A stretch of 64,000 nucleotides of DNA from Bhargavaea massiliensis (lineage in GTDB: Bacteria > Bacillota > Bacilli > Bacillales_A > Planococcaceae): assembly GCF_018390575.1 (NCBI RefSeq), contig NZ_JAHBCJ010000004.1, forward strand, positions 1-64,000, in the 5' to 3' direction. This document shows positions 18,680 through 27,128 of this stretch, in pieces (the stretch's first letter is position 1; every line of letters begins with the position of its first letter). The notes beneath the pieces were generated by a model. That model was given only the letters and a program-made list of their open reading frames with translations, did no database searches and was not told where the DNA came from. A program made the translations under genes and the position numbers.

Positions 18680-18725
18680 ATCCCCCTCAAACCGGCATGT
18701 CCGGCTTGAGGGGGATTTTTTCTTT
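18680..18725 (+). terminator. terminator of sdhCAB
   Basis: ATCCCCCTCAA-ACCGG stem pairing with CCGG-CTTGAGGGGGAT, followed by TTTTTTCTTT. Confidence 0.9.
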
Positions 18726-18830
18726 CTCCAAATCATGAAGCGGCCGTGTCATCTGAGCAGGCTGTTTTATATAGTAGGAACATGCCTGTGCGCCTTCTCA
18801 TCTGCCGTTTCATCTGATAAGATAAAAGAG

Positions 18831-18844
18831 TGAATGGTCATTCA
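18831..18844. promoter_or_regulatory. palindrome TGAATG-GT-CATTCA before the thioesterase gene
   Basis: Perfect 6-bp arms, 25 bases before the start codon. The half-sites equal those of the FadR box at 8713-8740, but the spacing is four bases shorter, so FadR binding is uncertain. Confidence 0.4.
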
Positions 18845-18869
18845 TTTTAAATCGGCGGGGGGAATGGAT

Positions 18870-19328
18870 ATGAGAGCAGCATACATCGGGGATTTTGAGG
18901 AATGGAAAAAGGGGTTTCAGTTTTCGGTGCCGGTCACGGTGCGTTTTTCCGAAACGGACATGTTCGGGCATCTGAACAATACGGTCAACTTCACCTATTT
19001 TGAACACGCAAGGATTGAATACCTGAAACACCTCGGGCTGATGGAAAATTGGCTGGATGAAGAAGAGGGGGCCATCACGGTTGTTGCCGATCTTCAGTGC
19101 GATTACTTGAAGCAGGTGTTCTTTGATGAACAGCTCGACATCCACGTAAAGACGGCAAGGGTCGGGAGCACTTCATTGGATATCCATTATCTGGCCACAG
19201 GACGTGACGGGGAACCGGCATTTACCGGACGGGGGACGATTGTCCAGGTAAGCCGGAAGACCGGCAAACCGCTTCCATGGTCGGCTAAAGCACTTGACGC
19301 AATCGGTGCCGAATCGGCTTTATCGTGA
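18870..19328 (+). CDS. acyl-CoA thioesterase, 4-hydroxybenzoyl-CoA thioesterase family (YsmA-like)
   Basis: 152-residue hot-dog fold protein. The catalytic Asp motif is FSETDMFGHLNNTVNFTYFEHARIEYL (about 28-54), typical of YbgC/FadM-type thioesterases acting on acyl-CoA. Substrate unknown. ATG at 18870 lies eight bases behind GGGGGG; the ATG at 18864 is too close. It sits between sdhB and gerE, the ysmA position in B. subtilis. A TGAATG palindrome lies just upstream. Confidence 0.8.
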   Translation: MRAAYIGDFEEWKKGFQFSVPVTVRFSETDMFGHLNNTVNFTYFEHARIEYLKHLGLMENWLDEEEGAITVVADLQCDYLKQVFFDEQLDIHVKTARVGSTSLDIHYLATGRDGEPAFTGRGTIVQVSRKTGKPLPWSAKALDAIGAESALS

Positions 19329-19357
19329 TAAACCTTTGAATGCCGGGCAAATGCCGT

Positions 19358-19386
19358 CACCGCCGGACGTGTCCCTTCATACTCTA
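19358..19386 (+). promoter_or_regulatory. sigma-K-type promoter of gerE
   Basis: -35 CACC (19358-19361), 16-base spacer, -10 CATACTCTA (19378-19386), fitting the sigma-K consensus AC-N16/17-CATAnnnTA. Thirty bases before the gerE GTG. B. subtilis gerE is sigma-K dependent. Confidence 0.7.
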
Positions 19387-19415
19387 CGATGAAGAGTTGA
19401 GGGGAGGGGCGCTAC

Positions 19416-19640
19416 GTGGCGGATGAGCTGCATCATCGTTCATTACTTACCGGAAGGGAAAGAGAAATCTTCCAGCTGCTGGTGAAGGATCAGACAACGA
19501 AAGAAATTGCAGCCAGGCTGGGAATCAGCGAAAAGACCGTCCGGAATCATATCTCGAACACCATTCAGAAATTAGGGGTATCCGGACGCGCTCAGGCAAT
19601 CGTCGAGCTTCTCCGGCTATCGGAACTCTCGCTTGACTAA
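19416..19640 (+). CDS. gerE: spore germination/coat regulator GerE
   Basis: LuxR-type DNA-binding protein that acts late in the mother cell, adjusting sigma-K-dependent coat genes. 74 residues, the same length as B. subtilis GerE, and very similar throughout: LLTGREREIFQLLVKDQTTKEIA, then SEKTVRNHISNTIQKLGVSGRAQAIVELLR. It is essentially only the helix-turn-helix domain. GTG start at 19416 after GAGGGGAGGGG. It marks the organism as belonging to a sporulating lineage. Confidence 0.92.
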   Translation: MADELHHRSLLTGREREIFQLLVKDQTTKEIAARLGISEKTVRNHISNTIQKLGVSGRAQAIVELLRLSELSLD

Positions 19641-19710
19641 ATATACTTGCCATTCCGCCGGAAACCGTTCACAATATAACTATTCAAACGGTTTCGGGAG
19701 TGGTGAGTTG

Positions 19711-20208
19711 ATGGCTGGCTTGAACGGAGAGGACCTGCAGCATAATGGGGAGGACATCGCCTTCGTCGAAAAGGAGCTGCGTCACATCTCTGGACTGATC
19801 AAACAGAGCGGACGGGAGATTCTCGACAATTATCCAATAACACCGCCTCAGTTTGTTGCGCTGCAATGGCTGCTCGAACTGGGCGACATGACGATCGGCG
19901 ACTTATCGAATAAGATGTATCTGGCTTTTTCGACGACAACGGACCTTGTCGACAGAATGGAGAAAAACCATCTGGTAAAACGGGTGCGTGACGAACAGGA
20001 CAGACGGGTCGTCCGGATTCATCTGCTGGAGGACGGGGAGCGCATTATCCAGGAAGTCATCGAGAAGCGGCAGAAGGACCTTCAGGCCGTGCTGTCTGAC
20101 TTTTCGGCGGATGAAGTCATCCGGCTTTCCGGCATGCTGTCCAAGCTGCATAGCGGCATGAAGGAAGGCAGGAAGCGAAGGATGGAATTGAAAGATTCCG
20201 AGCAATAA
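19711..20208 (+). CDS. MarR family transcriptional regulator (YsmB-like)
   Basis: 165-residue winged-helix regulator. The DNA-binding core runs PPQFVALQWLLELGDMTIGDLSNKMYLAFSTTTDLVDRMEKNHLVKRVRDEQDRRVVRIHLLEDG (about 45-110), with flanking dimerisation helices. No ligand can be inferred. It occupies the ysmB position after gerE. ATG at 19711 follows GGGAGTGGTG; an upstream in-frame frame overlapping the gerE stop lacks a ribosome site. Confidence 0.85.
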   Translation: MAGLNGEDLQHNGEDIAFVEKELRHISGLIKQSGREILDNYPITPPQFVALQWLLELGDMTIGDLSNKMYLAFSTTTDLVDRMEKNHLVKRVRDEQDRRVVRIHLLEDGERIIQEVIEKRQKDLQAVLSDFSADEVIRLSGMLSKLHSGMKEGRKRRMELKDSEQ

Positions 20209-20227
20209 ACACCGGCTGGCTGTTGAA

Positions 20228-20257
20228 GCCCGGAGCAGGAAACGCTTCGGGTTTTTC
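20228..20257 (+). terminator. terminator after the MarR gene
   Basis: CCCGGAGC (20229-20236) / GCTTCGGG (20244-20251) with one G-U pair, then TTTTT. Confidence 0.75.
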
Positions 20258-20320
20258 GCCGTCCCAAAACGGTTATGATACGATGAGACGGCCATTGCCG
20301 GGCGGAAGGAGAAGATACTC

Positions 20321-20926
20321 ATGGACGAAGTAATCATTGCAACTAAAAACCGGGGAAAAGCCAAAGACTTTGAGGCACTGTTGTCACCCTATGGCATCAA
20401 AGTTCTCACTCTTTTCGATGTGGCGCCCGACCTGGAGATCGAGGAAACGGGGACGACATTCAGGGAAAATGCGGCGCTGAAAGCAGAGACAGTCGCAGAA
20501 AAGCTTGGGAAAATGGTGATTGCCGATGACAGCGGCCTGTCGGTTGATGCGCTGGACGGAAAGCCGGGGGTCTATTCCGCGCGTTACAGCGGCGAAGGGG
20601 CCACGGACGAGCGCAACATCGAAAAACTGCTTGCGGACCTTTCCGGCGTGCCGGATGAGGAACGCACCGCCCGCTTTGTGTGTGTGCTCGCTGTTGCTGC
20701 ACCGGGTGCCGATACCCGATTTTTCGAAGGGACATGCGAAGGGCGCATTCTGAGGGCACCTGCAGGGGAAAACGGCTTCGGCTATGATCCTGTCTTTTAC
20801 GTACCGAGGGAAGAACGGACAATGGCACAGCTGACACCCGAGGAGAAAGCGGTCGTGTCCCACCGGGGTGAAGCGATCCGGAGCCTGGAGGAACAGGCCG
20901 GGGAATTGTTCGGGGAAAAGCAATGA
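20321..20926 (+). CDS. rdgB: XTP/dITP diphosphatase (RdgB/HAM1 family)
   Basis: Hydrolyses XTP, ITP and dITP to monophosphates, keeping non-canonical purines out of nucleic acids. 201 residues. Motifs: ATKNRGKAKDFEALL (about 6-20), DDSGLSVDALDGKPGVYSARYSGE (about 68-91) and GFGYDPVFYVP. Equivalent to B. subtilis YsnA; the racE gene normally preceding it is absent. The stop overlaps the next start (ATGA). Confidence 0.93.
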   Translation: MDEVIIATKNRGKAKDFEALLSPYGIKVLTLFDVAPDLEIEETGTTFRENAALKAETVAEKLGKMVIADDSGLSVDALDGKPGVYSARYSGEGATDERNIEKLLADLSGVPDEERTARFVCVLAVAAPGADTRFFEGTCEGRILRAPAGENGFGYDPVFYVPREERTMAQLTPEEKAVVSHRGEAIRSLEEQAGELFGEKQ

Positions 20927-21444
20927 CGGATTGGGCCATTGCGGTGATGAGCGATTCGCATGGTGACACGGAGACGGTCTGCCTGTTTAAGGACGAGCAG
21001 TCGGGAGCGGATTTCCTTGTCCATTGCGGGGACAGCGAGCTCTTGGCGGAAGACGCCCTGTTTGAAGAGATGATTGCGGTAAAAGGAAACTGTGATCCGG
21101 ATGGCTTGCCCGAGTATCGGATGTTGGAAGCGGGCGGCTTACGGGTACTCGTCACACACGGCCATCTGGACCGTGTGAAGACCGGCCTGCTGCCGCTCCG
21201 GTACAGGGCAGAGGAGGCCGGGGCAGATATTGTCCTGTTCGGCCATACCCATCTTTACGGGGCAGAAGTTCACGGCGGGATTTTATTTGTGAACCCGGGC
21301 AGCACGCATAGGCCGCCGTCCGGCCGTCCGGCCACCTACGCGGTGGTCGAAAAAAAGGCGGCAGGCGTGTCCGTCCGTTTCTTGTGCATGGATGCGACAG
21401 AGGCGGCTGCCGTCAATTTCCCTGATTTTCCGGAAAGCCGTTGA
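20923..21444 (+). CDS. YfcE/MJ0936-type metallophosphoesterase (YsnB-like)
   Basis: 173-residue two-metal phosphodiesterase. Metal-ligand motifs in order: SDSHGDTE (about 10-17), HCGDSE (about 32), GNCD (about 57), THGHLD (about 77) and FGHTHLYG (about 107). Physiological substrate unknown. Translationally coupled to rdgB through ATGA, as ysnA-ysnB. The tRNA promoter overlaps its stop codon. Confidence 0.88.
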   Translation: MTDWAIAVMSDSHGDTETVCLFKDEQSGADFLVHCGDSELLAEDALFEEMIAVKGNCDPDGLPEYRMLEAGGLRVLVTHGHLDRVKTGLLPLRYRAEEAGADIVLFGHTHLYGAEVHGGILFVNPGSTHRPPSGRPATYAVVEKKAAGVSVRFLCMDATEAAAVNFPDFPESR

Positions 21445-21469
21445 CTTTGGGGGGCGGGGATCCTATAAT
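21441..21469 (+). promoter_or_regulatory. strong promoter of tRNA-Arg
   Basis: TTGACT (21441-21446), 17 bases, consensus TATAAT (21464-21469), 34 bases before the tRNA. Confidence 0.85.
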
Positions 21470-21502
21470 TATCTTTGTCGTGCGCAGCCGCATGGTTGCC
21501 AT

Positions 21503-21576
21503 GTCCCAGTAGCTCAGCAGGATAGAGCAACAGCCTTCTAAGCTGTCGGTCGCAGGTTCGAATCCTGCCTGGGACG
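21503..21576 (+). tRNA. tRNA-Arg (anticodon UCU)
   Basis: Complete cloverleaf: acceptor GTCCCAG/CTGGGAC, D stem GCTC/GAGC, anticodon stem ACAGC/GCTGT with loop CTTCTAA (anticodon TCT at 21537-21539), T stem GCAGG/CCTGC with TTCGAAT loop, discriminator G. CCA is not encoded. It reads AGA codons. Confidence 0.95.
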
Positions 21577-21606
21577 TAATTTTAGGGCAGTCTGCCCGTA
21601 ATATGC

Positions 21607-21664
21607 GCTTCCTGCCGTTCTGATGATCTGTACAAGGTCATCGGGCGTCGGGAAGCTTTTTTTA
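21607..21664 (+). terminator. terminator of tRNA-Arg
   Basis: Long interrupted stem: GCTTCC (21607-21612) with GGAAGC (21651-21656), enclosing GATGATCT/AGGTCATC, followed by seven Ts. Confidence 0.7.
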
Positions 21665-21753
21665 TCCTAAAGGAATGCACCCTGAGTTTAACTGAAGGTA
21701 TCCATTTTTCCGATAACATGATATGCTACTGTTGTAAAATGAATTTCATAACT

Positions 21754-21856
21754 TGCGACCATAGGGGAATCCTTTTAAAGGACTGAGAGACGAGTGTGAC
21801 TCCGATACCCTTATCACCTGACCAGGTTTGTACCTGCGTAGGGAAGTGGCGTCTCT
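21754..21856 (+). promoter_or_regulatory. TPP riboswitch (THI box)
   Basis: Conserved THI-box blocks in order: TAGGGG (21762), ACTGAGAGA (21782), GATACCCTT (21804), ACCTGA (21816), CGTAGGGAAG (21837). GGAAGTGG (21842-21849), at the aptamer 3' end, can pair with CCGCTTCC (21890-21897), the left arm of the downstream terminator. TPP binding should therefore free the terminator and switch off the thi operon. Confidence 0.9.
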
Positions 21857-21885
21857 TTTTGCTATGCTTTTGTATTGGCAATTTC

Positions 21886-21920
21886 AGGACCGCTTCCTTA
21901 CGGGAAGGCGGTCTTTTTGT
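21886..21920 (+). terminator. riboswitch-controlled terminator
   Basis: GACCGCTTCC (21888-21897) pairs with GGAAGGCGGTC (21903-21913) with one bulge, followed by TTTTTGTT. It lies 22 bases before tenI. Confidence 0.85.
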
Positions 21921-21941
21921 TATGGAGAAAGGAGAGATGGG

Positions 21942-22556
21942 ATGGAGATTTGGGCAGTAACGAACAGCAAAATGGAGATTTCGGAGCTTGTGGATGTTTT
22001 GCTTCGTGGTGAGCCAGTGATTGATGCATTCATATTAAGAGAAATTTCGAAAACGGATGCGGAAGTAGTTGAAGTAATCCGCCAGCTGAAGGAAGCGGGT
22101 TTTGATAAAGAAAAAATCATCGTGCACTCCCGTCCCGATATCGCTTTACTGACCGGAATCCGGCGTGTGCAAATTCCCGGCCACGGTTTGCCGCTGGTCC
22201 AATTAAAACATCAATTCCCTTCACTTCTCTTCGGCCGTTCCGTCCATTCTTTCGAGGAAGCAGAAATCGCCTATTCAAGCGGAGCTGACTGGCTTCTATA
22301 CGGGCATTTGTTTCCGACCGCATCAAAACTGGGCATGGCACCGAGGGGAACCGATGAGCTCTATAGAATCGCACAGACGATTCCGATCCCAATTTATGCT
22401 ATCGGGGGAATCCGGCCTGAGCATATGCCCTTATTGAAAAAATCGGATGTGGCGGGTGTCGCACTGATGTCGTCTCTTTTCAGTAATGGCACTCTGGAGG
22501 AAGCGGTTGCTTCCTACAGAGAGAAACTGTTCCGGGGAAAGGTGGAATCTAAATGA
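21942..22556 (+). CDS. tenI: thiazole tautomerase / thiamine phosphate synthase-like protein
   Basis: 204-residue TIM-barrel protein of the ThiE/TenI family. Placement next to thiS-thiG-thiF and divergence from ThiE favour TenI, which aromatises the ThiG product. The phosphate-binding end is YAIGGIRPEHMPLLKKSDVAGVALMSSLF; SGADWLLYGHLFPTASK is the middle block. ATG at 21942 has GAAAGGAG ahead. It directly follows the riboswitch terminator and overlaps thiS by four bases. Confidence 0.8.
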   Translation: MEIWAVTNSKMEISELVDVLLRGEPVIDAFILREISKTDAEVVEVIRQLKEAGFDKEKIIVHSRPDIALLTGIRRVQIPGHGLPLVQLKHQFPSLLFGRSVHSFEEAEIAYSSGADWLLYGHLFPTASKLGMAPRGTDELYRIAQTIPIPIYAIGGIRPEHMPLLKKSDVAGVALMSSLFSNGTLEEAVASYREKLFRGKVESK

Positions 22557-22759
22557 AAAAAGTAATCAAGCTGAACGGAAAAAAGTATGAAGTGCCAAAA
22601 GATGTGGGAACGGTCAGGCAATTGCTTGCCCATCTGGATTTAAGCGATCGCATCGCTGTGATTGAATTCAACCAGATGATCCTGTTAAAGGAAGATTATG
22701 AAGAACCCATTAACGATAAAGATCAGATTGAAATTATCCATTTTGTCGGAGGAGGATGA
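22553..22759 (+). CDS. thiS: sulfur carrier protein ThiS
   Basis: Ubiquitin-like carrier that delivers sulfur, as a C-terminal thiocarboxylate, to ThiG. 68 residues with a beta-grasp pattern and the obligatory diglycine end (here IIHFVGGG, one glycine more than the minimum). Coupled to tenI by ATGA. Confidence 0.9.
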   Translation: MKKVIKLNGKKYEVPKDVGTVRQLLAHLDLSDRIAVIEFNQMILLKEDYEEPINDKDQIEIIHFVGGG

Positions 22760-22761
22760 CC

Positions 22762-23529
22762 ATGATCACCATTGGAAACCGAACATTCCATTCAAGACTT
22801 CTGCTAGGGACAGGAAAATACCCTTCTTTTGAAATCCAGAAAGAAGCAGTCAAAGTGTCCGGAGCGGAAATTCTTACATTCGCGGTGAGGAGAATGAACG
22901 TATTCGAGCCGTCGCAGCCCAACTTTTTGGAGCAGCTCGACCTATCAGCTTTTACATTGTTGCCGAATACTGCAGGCGCAAAAACTGCGGAGGAAGCGGT
23001 GAGGATTGCGAGGCTGGCAAAAGCATCAGGACTTTGCGATATGGTCAAGGTCGAAATCATCGGCTGTGACCGTTCCTTGCTGCCTGACCCGGTTGAGACG
23101 CTCAGAGCCTCAGAAATGCTGCTGGAAGAAGGCTTCATTGTGCTCCCTTATACGTCGGATGATGTGGTCCTTGCCCGCAGGTTATGCGAATTGGGGGTCC
23201 ATGCCATCATGCCGGGCGCTTCTCCGATCGGTTCAGGCCGCGGCGTGATCAATCCGCTCAATTTGTCATTGATCATCGAACAATCCGTTGTTCCGGTCAT
23301 CATCGACGCAGGGATCGGTTCGCCGAAAGACGCGGCATATGCAATGGAACTGGGAGCTGATGGGGTCTTATTGAACACGGCTGTTTCTGAAGCCGCAGAT
23401 CCGGTAAAGATGGCGAAGGCGATGAAACTTGCCGTAGAGGCAGGCAGGCTAGGCTTTGAAGCGGGACGGATGCCGGTACGGGACTATGGAGTCGCCAGCA
23501 GTCCGATGGAAGGGCTTGTGCCAAATTGA
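22762..23529 (+). CDS. thiG: thiazole synthase
   Basis: Forms the thiazole phosphate from deoxyxylulose phosphate, dehydroglycine and ThiS-COSH. 255 residues, close to B. subtilis Thi[42 protein letters not shown], the catalytic lysine in [10 protein letters not shown] (about 97), [13 protein letters not shown] and [21 protein letters not shown] at 22762 is better than 22756, because GGAGGAGG directly abuts the latter. Confidence 0.94.
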   Translation: MITIGNRTFHSRLLLGTGKYPSFEIQKEAVKVSGAEILTFAVRRMNVFEPSQPNFLEQLDLSAFTLLPNTAGAKTAEEAVRIARLAKASGLCDMVKVEIIGCDRSLLPDPVETLRASEMLLEEGFIVLPYTSDDVVLARRLCELGVHAIMPGASPIGSGRGVINPLNLSLIIEQSVVPVIIDAGIGSPKDAAYAMELGADGVLLNTAVSEAADPVKMAKAMKLAVEAGRLGFEAGRMPVRDYGVASSPMEGLVPN

Positions 23530-24542
23530 GCTCCAAATACTCTCGGCAAGAATTGTTTATGCCTATCGGAAAAGGCGGACAGGAACGGTTGGGAAAGTCG
23601 GCAGTCTTTATTTTGGGTGCGGGGGCGCTGGGGTCTTCGGGAGCGGAAATGCTCGTGCGTGCCGGAGTCGGAAAAGTCACGATTGTCGACAGGGACTATG
23701 TCGAATGGACCAATTTGCACCGCCAGCAACTTTACACGGAACAGGACGTCGCTGATCGATTGCCAAAAGCTGTATGCGCCGAAAGAAGGCTGGCCGCCAT
23801 CAACCGCGATGTCAGGATCAGCGGCATCGTAGCGGATGTGACAGCGGAAAACATCCAGAAGCTGATCGCCGGCCACGATGTCCTGTTGGATGCGACAGAC
23901 AATATGGAAACCAGGCTGCTGGCCAATGACGCCGCATGTAAAATGGGCCTTCCCTTTTTCATGGGAGCATGCGTCGGCAGCTACGGCCTGACGTTTCCGT
24001 TCGGTGTTCAGACAGAGCAGCCTTGCCTCCACTGCTTGTTGGATACGTTGCCGGCGCAGACGATGACGTGCGATACTGCTGGCATCATCAGCCCGGCCGT
24101 GGTGACAACAGCCGCGAGGCAAGTAGCAGGGGTGCTGAAGTACCTGACGACGGGCGAGATGGAGCCGAAGCTCGAATCTGCTGATGTCTGGACAGGGGAG
24201 CGGTCGTCCATCGACGTAAGCGGATTGAAGAAGAGGGACTGTCCAAGCTGTTCGGAACATGCCAGCTATCCGTTTCTCACAACAGGCACATCGGTCAGGC
24301 CGGCGGTCCTTTGCGGCAGGGACACCGTCCAGCTGATCTGGCCGGGAAGCAGAAGAGTGGAACTGCCTTTATTCGTGCAGTCGGTCAAGAAGGTAGTCTC
24401 CAATCTTGTCCACAACCCTTATCTTGTGGCATGCGAGTATCACGGTCACCGCGTCGTTTTGTTCCGTGACGGGAGGATGCTGGTCCATGGCACGAAAAGC
24501 ATCCCAACCGCCAAGAAAATTGCATCAGAACTGATCGGATAA
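23526..24542 (+). CDS. thiF: ThiF-family adenylyltransferase
   Basis: E1-like enzyme that adenylates the ThiS C terminus. 338 residues. N-terminal Rossmann motif [17 protein letters not shown], then [17 protein letters not shown] (adenylation site) and Cys pairs CLHC (about 174) and CPSC (about 239) for zinc. The C-terminal extension of about 90 residues resembles the MoeB/ThiF tail. Start is TTG at 23526, overlapping the thiG stop (TTGA), with GGAAGGG upstream. Confidence 0.9.
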   Translation: MSSKYSRQELFMPIGKGGQERLGKSAVFILGAGALGSSGAEMLVRAGVGKVTIVDRDYVEWTNLHRQQLYTEQDVADRLPKAVCAERRLAAINRDVRISGIVADVTAENIQKLIAGHDVLLDATDNMETRLLANDAACKMGLPFFMGACVGSYGLTFPFGVQTEQPCLHCLLDTLPAQTMTCDTAGIISPAVVTTAARQVAGVLKYLTTGEMEPKLESADVWTGERSSIDVSGLKKRDCPSCSEHASYPFLTTGTSVRPAVLCGRDTVQLIWPGSRRVELPLFVQSVKKVVSNLVHNPYLVACEYHGHRVVLFRDGRMLVHGTKSIPTAKKIASELIG

Positions 24543-24548
24543 ATGCTT

Positions 24549-24589
24549 AAAAAGCCTGGCAGAAGAGAGAACCCCTAGCCAGGCTTTTT
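24549..24589 (+). terminator. terminator of the thi operon
   Basis: AAAAAGCCTGGC (24549-24560) / GCCAGGCTTTTT (24578-24589), perfect 12-bp stem. Confidence 0.92.
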
Positions 24590-24750
24590 GCGTTGTGCTG
24601 ATTGGCCCCCACCTCTTAATGTCAGTGCCCATTCCACCATGGTACGCGCGTTCGCTATGTCACTGTTGCCCCGTTATGTCTTCCGATTCCCCCTGCCAAG
24701 CAAGCAGGCACGCAGCATGCTGTCAAAATAATGACTGTCACAGAAATTGA
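24590..24750. other. intergenic stretch, possible decayed 18-20-bp repeats
   Basis: No gene is visible. Four blocks beginning ATG (24619, 24639, 24657, 24676) recur at 18-20 bases and loosely resemble the intergenic repeat family seen elsewhere in this window (ATGTCACTG... against CATGTTGCAA...). The match is weak. Confidence 0.25.
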
Positions 24751-24930
24751 CAACAGGCCAAGGAATTTATCCGGATCTCGTTTGGAATAGGGACGACCGA
24801 AGAAAGTGACAGACAGTTAGCGGATGAACTGGTCAAGATAGCTGGTATCGGGTTAACCCCCGATATCCGGGATACAAGTTTAAAGCTGCCTGTGGGAACT
24901 GCTGGCAGAAGAGAAAAGGGAATCTCTTAA
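24751..24930 (+). pseudogene. remnant of a PLP-aminotransferase-like coding sequence
   Basis: An open stretch of about 59 codons without a start, immediately after an in-frame stop. It reads QQAKEFIRISFGIGTTEE... and ends at a TAA near 24930. FIRISFG followed by a TTEE helix resembles the C-terminal end of class I/II aminotransferase domains, including MocR-type regulators. No upstream domain remains, so if real it is a decayed tail. Assignment rests on a short motif. Confidence 0.3.
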
Positions 24931-25008
24931 ACTTAGGGATGGGTGCATTTGCGCGCAGCAATTTTTTCTGCCGAAAAGGACTTGGAAGCTATTCACAGAA
25001 AGAATGAA

Positions 25009-25045
25009 TTTGTGTTAACCTATAAAATGTAATAGTTAACGCAAA
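25009..25045 (+). promoter_or_regulatory. BirA operator of bioDAY
   Basis: TTTGTGTTAAC (25009-25019), 15 bases, GTTAACGCAAA (25035-25045): inverted repeat matching at 10 of 11 positions and fitting the Gram-positive BirA box (TTGTTAAC-N15-GTTAACAA). It ends 14 bases before bioD and would be repressed by biotinyl-AMP-loaded BirA. Confidence 0.88.
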
Positions 25046-25059
25046 TGAGGAGGCTCAAG

Positions 25060-25752
25060 ATGGCACGCAGTTTTTGGGTAATCGGAACGGATACGAATGT
25101 GGGGAAAACGCTGGTTACAACTTGGCTGATGCGTTATTTCCAAGGCAAGGGAACTGCGATTCCCTACAAGCCGGTCCAGACGGGGATCATCCATAACGGA
25201 TCGGTGTCGTATTACGGGGATACTTATTTTTACCGTCAATTCAGCAAGACGGAGCTGGACGGGAGGCAGGTGAATACTTACTCTTTCCCGACGCCCGCGT
25301 CGCCTCATTACGCGGCACGTCTTGAAGGGCAGACGATTGAGGAAAACCGCATTTTGCAGCAAATCAATCGGCTGACAACCGAGTACGATCATGTTATCTG
25401 CGAAGGGGCCGGCGGTCTGTATGTTCCGCTCGATGAAAAGCGGGACTATTGTTTCCAGCACCTGGTTCAAGCCTCCCGACTGCCCGTCGTGCTGGTATCA
25501 CGCACGTCACTCGGTACCATCAATCACACGCTGCTGACTGTTGAGGTGTTGCGTGCGTGCGGCATTCCGATCATCGGAATCGTCTTCAACGGCTTTGAAG
25601 GAACTGAACTTGAGGTGGATAACAGAGCGACGATTTGCCGGCTTACCGGATTACGTTCAGTCACTTTGCCGAGGTTGTCTGAGACAAACGAGTTGGAGGA
25701 TCTGGACCCTGGGTTGGCAGAGACATTATTCGAGGAGGTGAGCGTTTTATGA
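25060..25752 (+). CDS. bioD: dethiobiotin synthase
   Basis: ATP-dependent carboxylation of 7,8-diaminopelargonate to dethiobiotin. 230 residues. P-loop GTDTNVGKT at about 8-16, KPVQTG near 38, [11 protein letters not shown] near 121 and the late NRAT segment. ATG at 25060 follows AGGAGG by six bases; the ATG at 25045 overlaps the operator. It overlaps bioA by four bases. Confidence 0.93.
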   Translation: MARSFWVIGTDTNVGKTLVTTWLMRYFQGKGTAIPYKPVQTGIIHNGSVSYYGDTYFYRQFSKTELDGRQVNTYSFPTPASPHYAARLEGQTIEENRILQQINRLTTEYDHVICEGAGGLYVPLDEKRDYCFQHLVQASRLPVVLVSRTSLGTINHTLLTVEVLRACGIPIIGIVFNGFEGTELEVDNRATICRLTGLRSVTLPRLSETNELEDLDPGLAETLFEEVSVL

Positions 25753-27128
25753 CATCCGATCTTCAGAAAAGGGATTTAAAGCATGTTTGGCATCCTTGTT
25801 CGCAAATGAAGGATTACGAAGAATTTCCGCCCATTGTCATCAAAAGCGGGAAAGGCATTTATCTGTACGACGAAAACGGCAAGGAATACATAGATGCTGT
25901 TTCTTCCTGGTGGGTAAACTTATTCGGGCATGCGAATGAACGGATCAGTGCCGCGCTCGCCGAGCAGGCACGCCAACTGGAACATGTGATTTTCGCGAAT
26001 TTCACGCATGAACCGGCAGTGTTGTTGGCGGAAAAGCTTGCGAAAGTGACGCCAGAGGGGTTAAGCAAAGTGTTTTTCGCGGACAACGGTTCTTCTGCGG
26101 TCGAAATTGCATTGAAGATGAGTTTTCAGTACCACAAGCAGAAAAACAAACCGAATAAAACGCGTTTCCTCGCGCTGAGCAATGCATACCACGGAGAAAC
26201 ACTCGGTGCCCTTTCCGTCGGTGGAGTTGGATTATACAACGAAGTCTTTCAGCCGCTGCTTCTGAATACCATTAGAGCCGAAGGGCCGGACTGTTTCAGG
26301 TGTCCGTTCCAGGAGGAGCCCGGGAGTTGTGATACGCCCTGCATTTCCTTTATTGAAGAAAAACTCAGGGTCCATCATGAAGAGCTTGCCGCAGTGATTA
26401 TTGAACCGCTGATCCAAGCGGCTGCCGGCATGAAGATGTACCCTCCTGGTTATCTGAGCAAGCTGAGGCAGCTATGTTCGAAGTACGATGTCCATCTGAT
26501 TGCTGACGAGGTCGCGGTAGGGTTTGGCAGGACGGGAACGATGTTTGCCTGTGACCAGGCCGGCATTACGCCTGATTTTATCTGTCTGTCCAAAGGGCTG
26601 ACGGGTGGTTATTTGCCGCTATCTGCCGTGGTGACAACGGATGAAGTGTACGATGCGTTTTATGATGATTACCAGACGATGAAAGCCTTTTTGCATTCCC
26701 ATAGTTACACGGGAAATCCTCTGGCCTGCAGAGTCGCGCTGGAAGTGCTGCGGATTTTCGAGGAAGAATGTTTCATCGATCAGATTCAGGCTAAGGCTGC
26801 TTATATGAGAGAGCGAGCAACGGAACTGTTTGTCCACCAGCCTCATGTGGGTGAGTGCAGGCAGACCGGAATGGTCGGGGCCATTGAGTTGGTCATGGAT
26901 AAGGCTTTAAACGAACCCATACCGGCCGAAGAGCGCGCAGGTTACCAGATTTATCGGATAGCTCTGGAAAAAGGGCTGCTCCTCAGGCCACTCGGTAATG
27001 TCCTTTACTTCATGCCGCCCTATGTCATTTCCGAAACGGAAATCGACCGGATGCTAAAAATTGCCAATGAAGCCATGCAACATTACTTCGATAAAAGCCG
27101 GAGCAGTTTGGGGGTAGTGGAGGCTTGA
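25749..27128 (+). CDS. bioA: adenosylmethionine--8-amino-7-oxononanoate aminotransferase
   Basis: PLP enzyme making 7,8-diaminopelargonate. 459 residues. N-terminal [33 protein letters not shown], the PLP-phosphate [25 protein letters not shown] with the PLP-contact Asp, and the Schiff-base lysine in [13 protein letters not shown] (about 281). Middle gene of bioD-bioA-bioY, overlapping both neighbours. It looks somewhat less GC-rich than the surrounding housekeeping genes. Confidence 0.95.
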   Translation: MTSDLQKRDLKHVWHPCSQMKDYEEFPPIVIKSGKGIYLYDENGKEYIDAVSSWWVNLFGHANERISAALAEQARQLEHVIFANFTHEPAVLLAEKLAKVTPEGLSKVFFADNGSSAVEIALKMSFQYHKQKNKPNKTRFLALSNAYHGETLGALSVGGVGLYNEVFQPLLLNTIRAEGPDCFRCPFQEEPGSCDTPCISFIEEKLRVHHEELAAVIIEPLIQAAAGMKMYPPGYLSKLRQLCSKYDVHLIADEVAVGFGRTGTMFACDQAGITPDFICLSKGLTGGYLPLSAVVTTDEVYDAFYDDYQTMKAFLHSHSYTGNPLACRVALEVLRIFEEECFIDQIQAKAAYMRERATELFVHQPHVGECRQTGMVGAIELVMDKALNEPIPAEERAGYQIYRIALEKGLLLRPLGNVLYFMPPYVISETEIDRMLKIANEAMQHYFDKSRSSLGVVEA

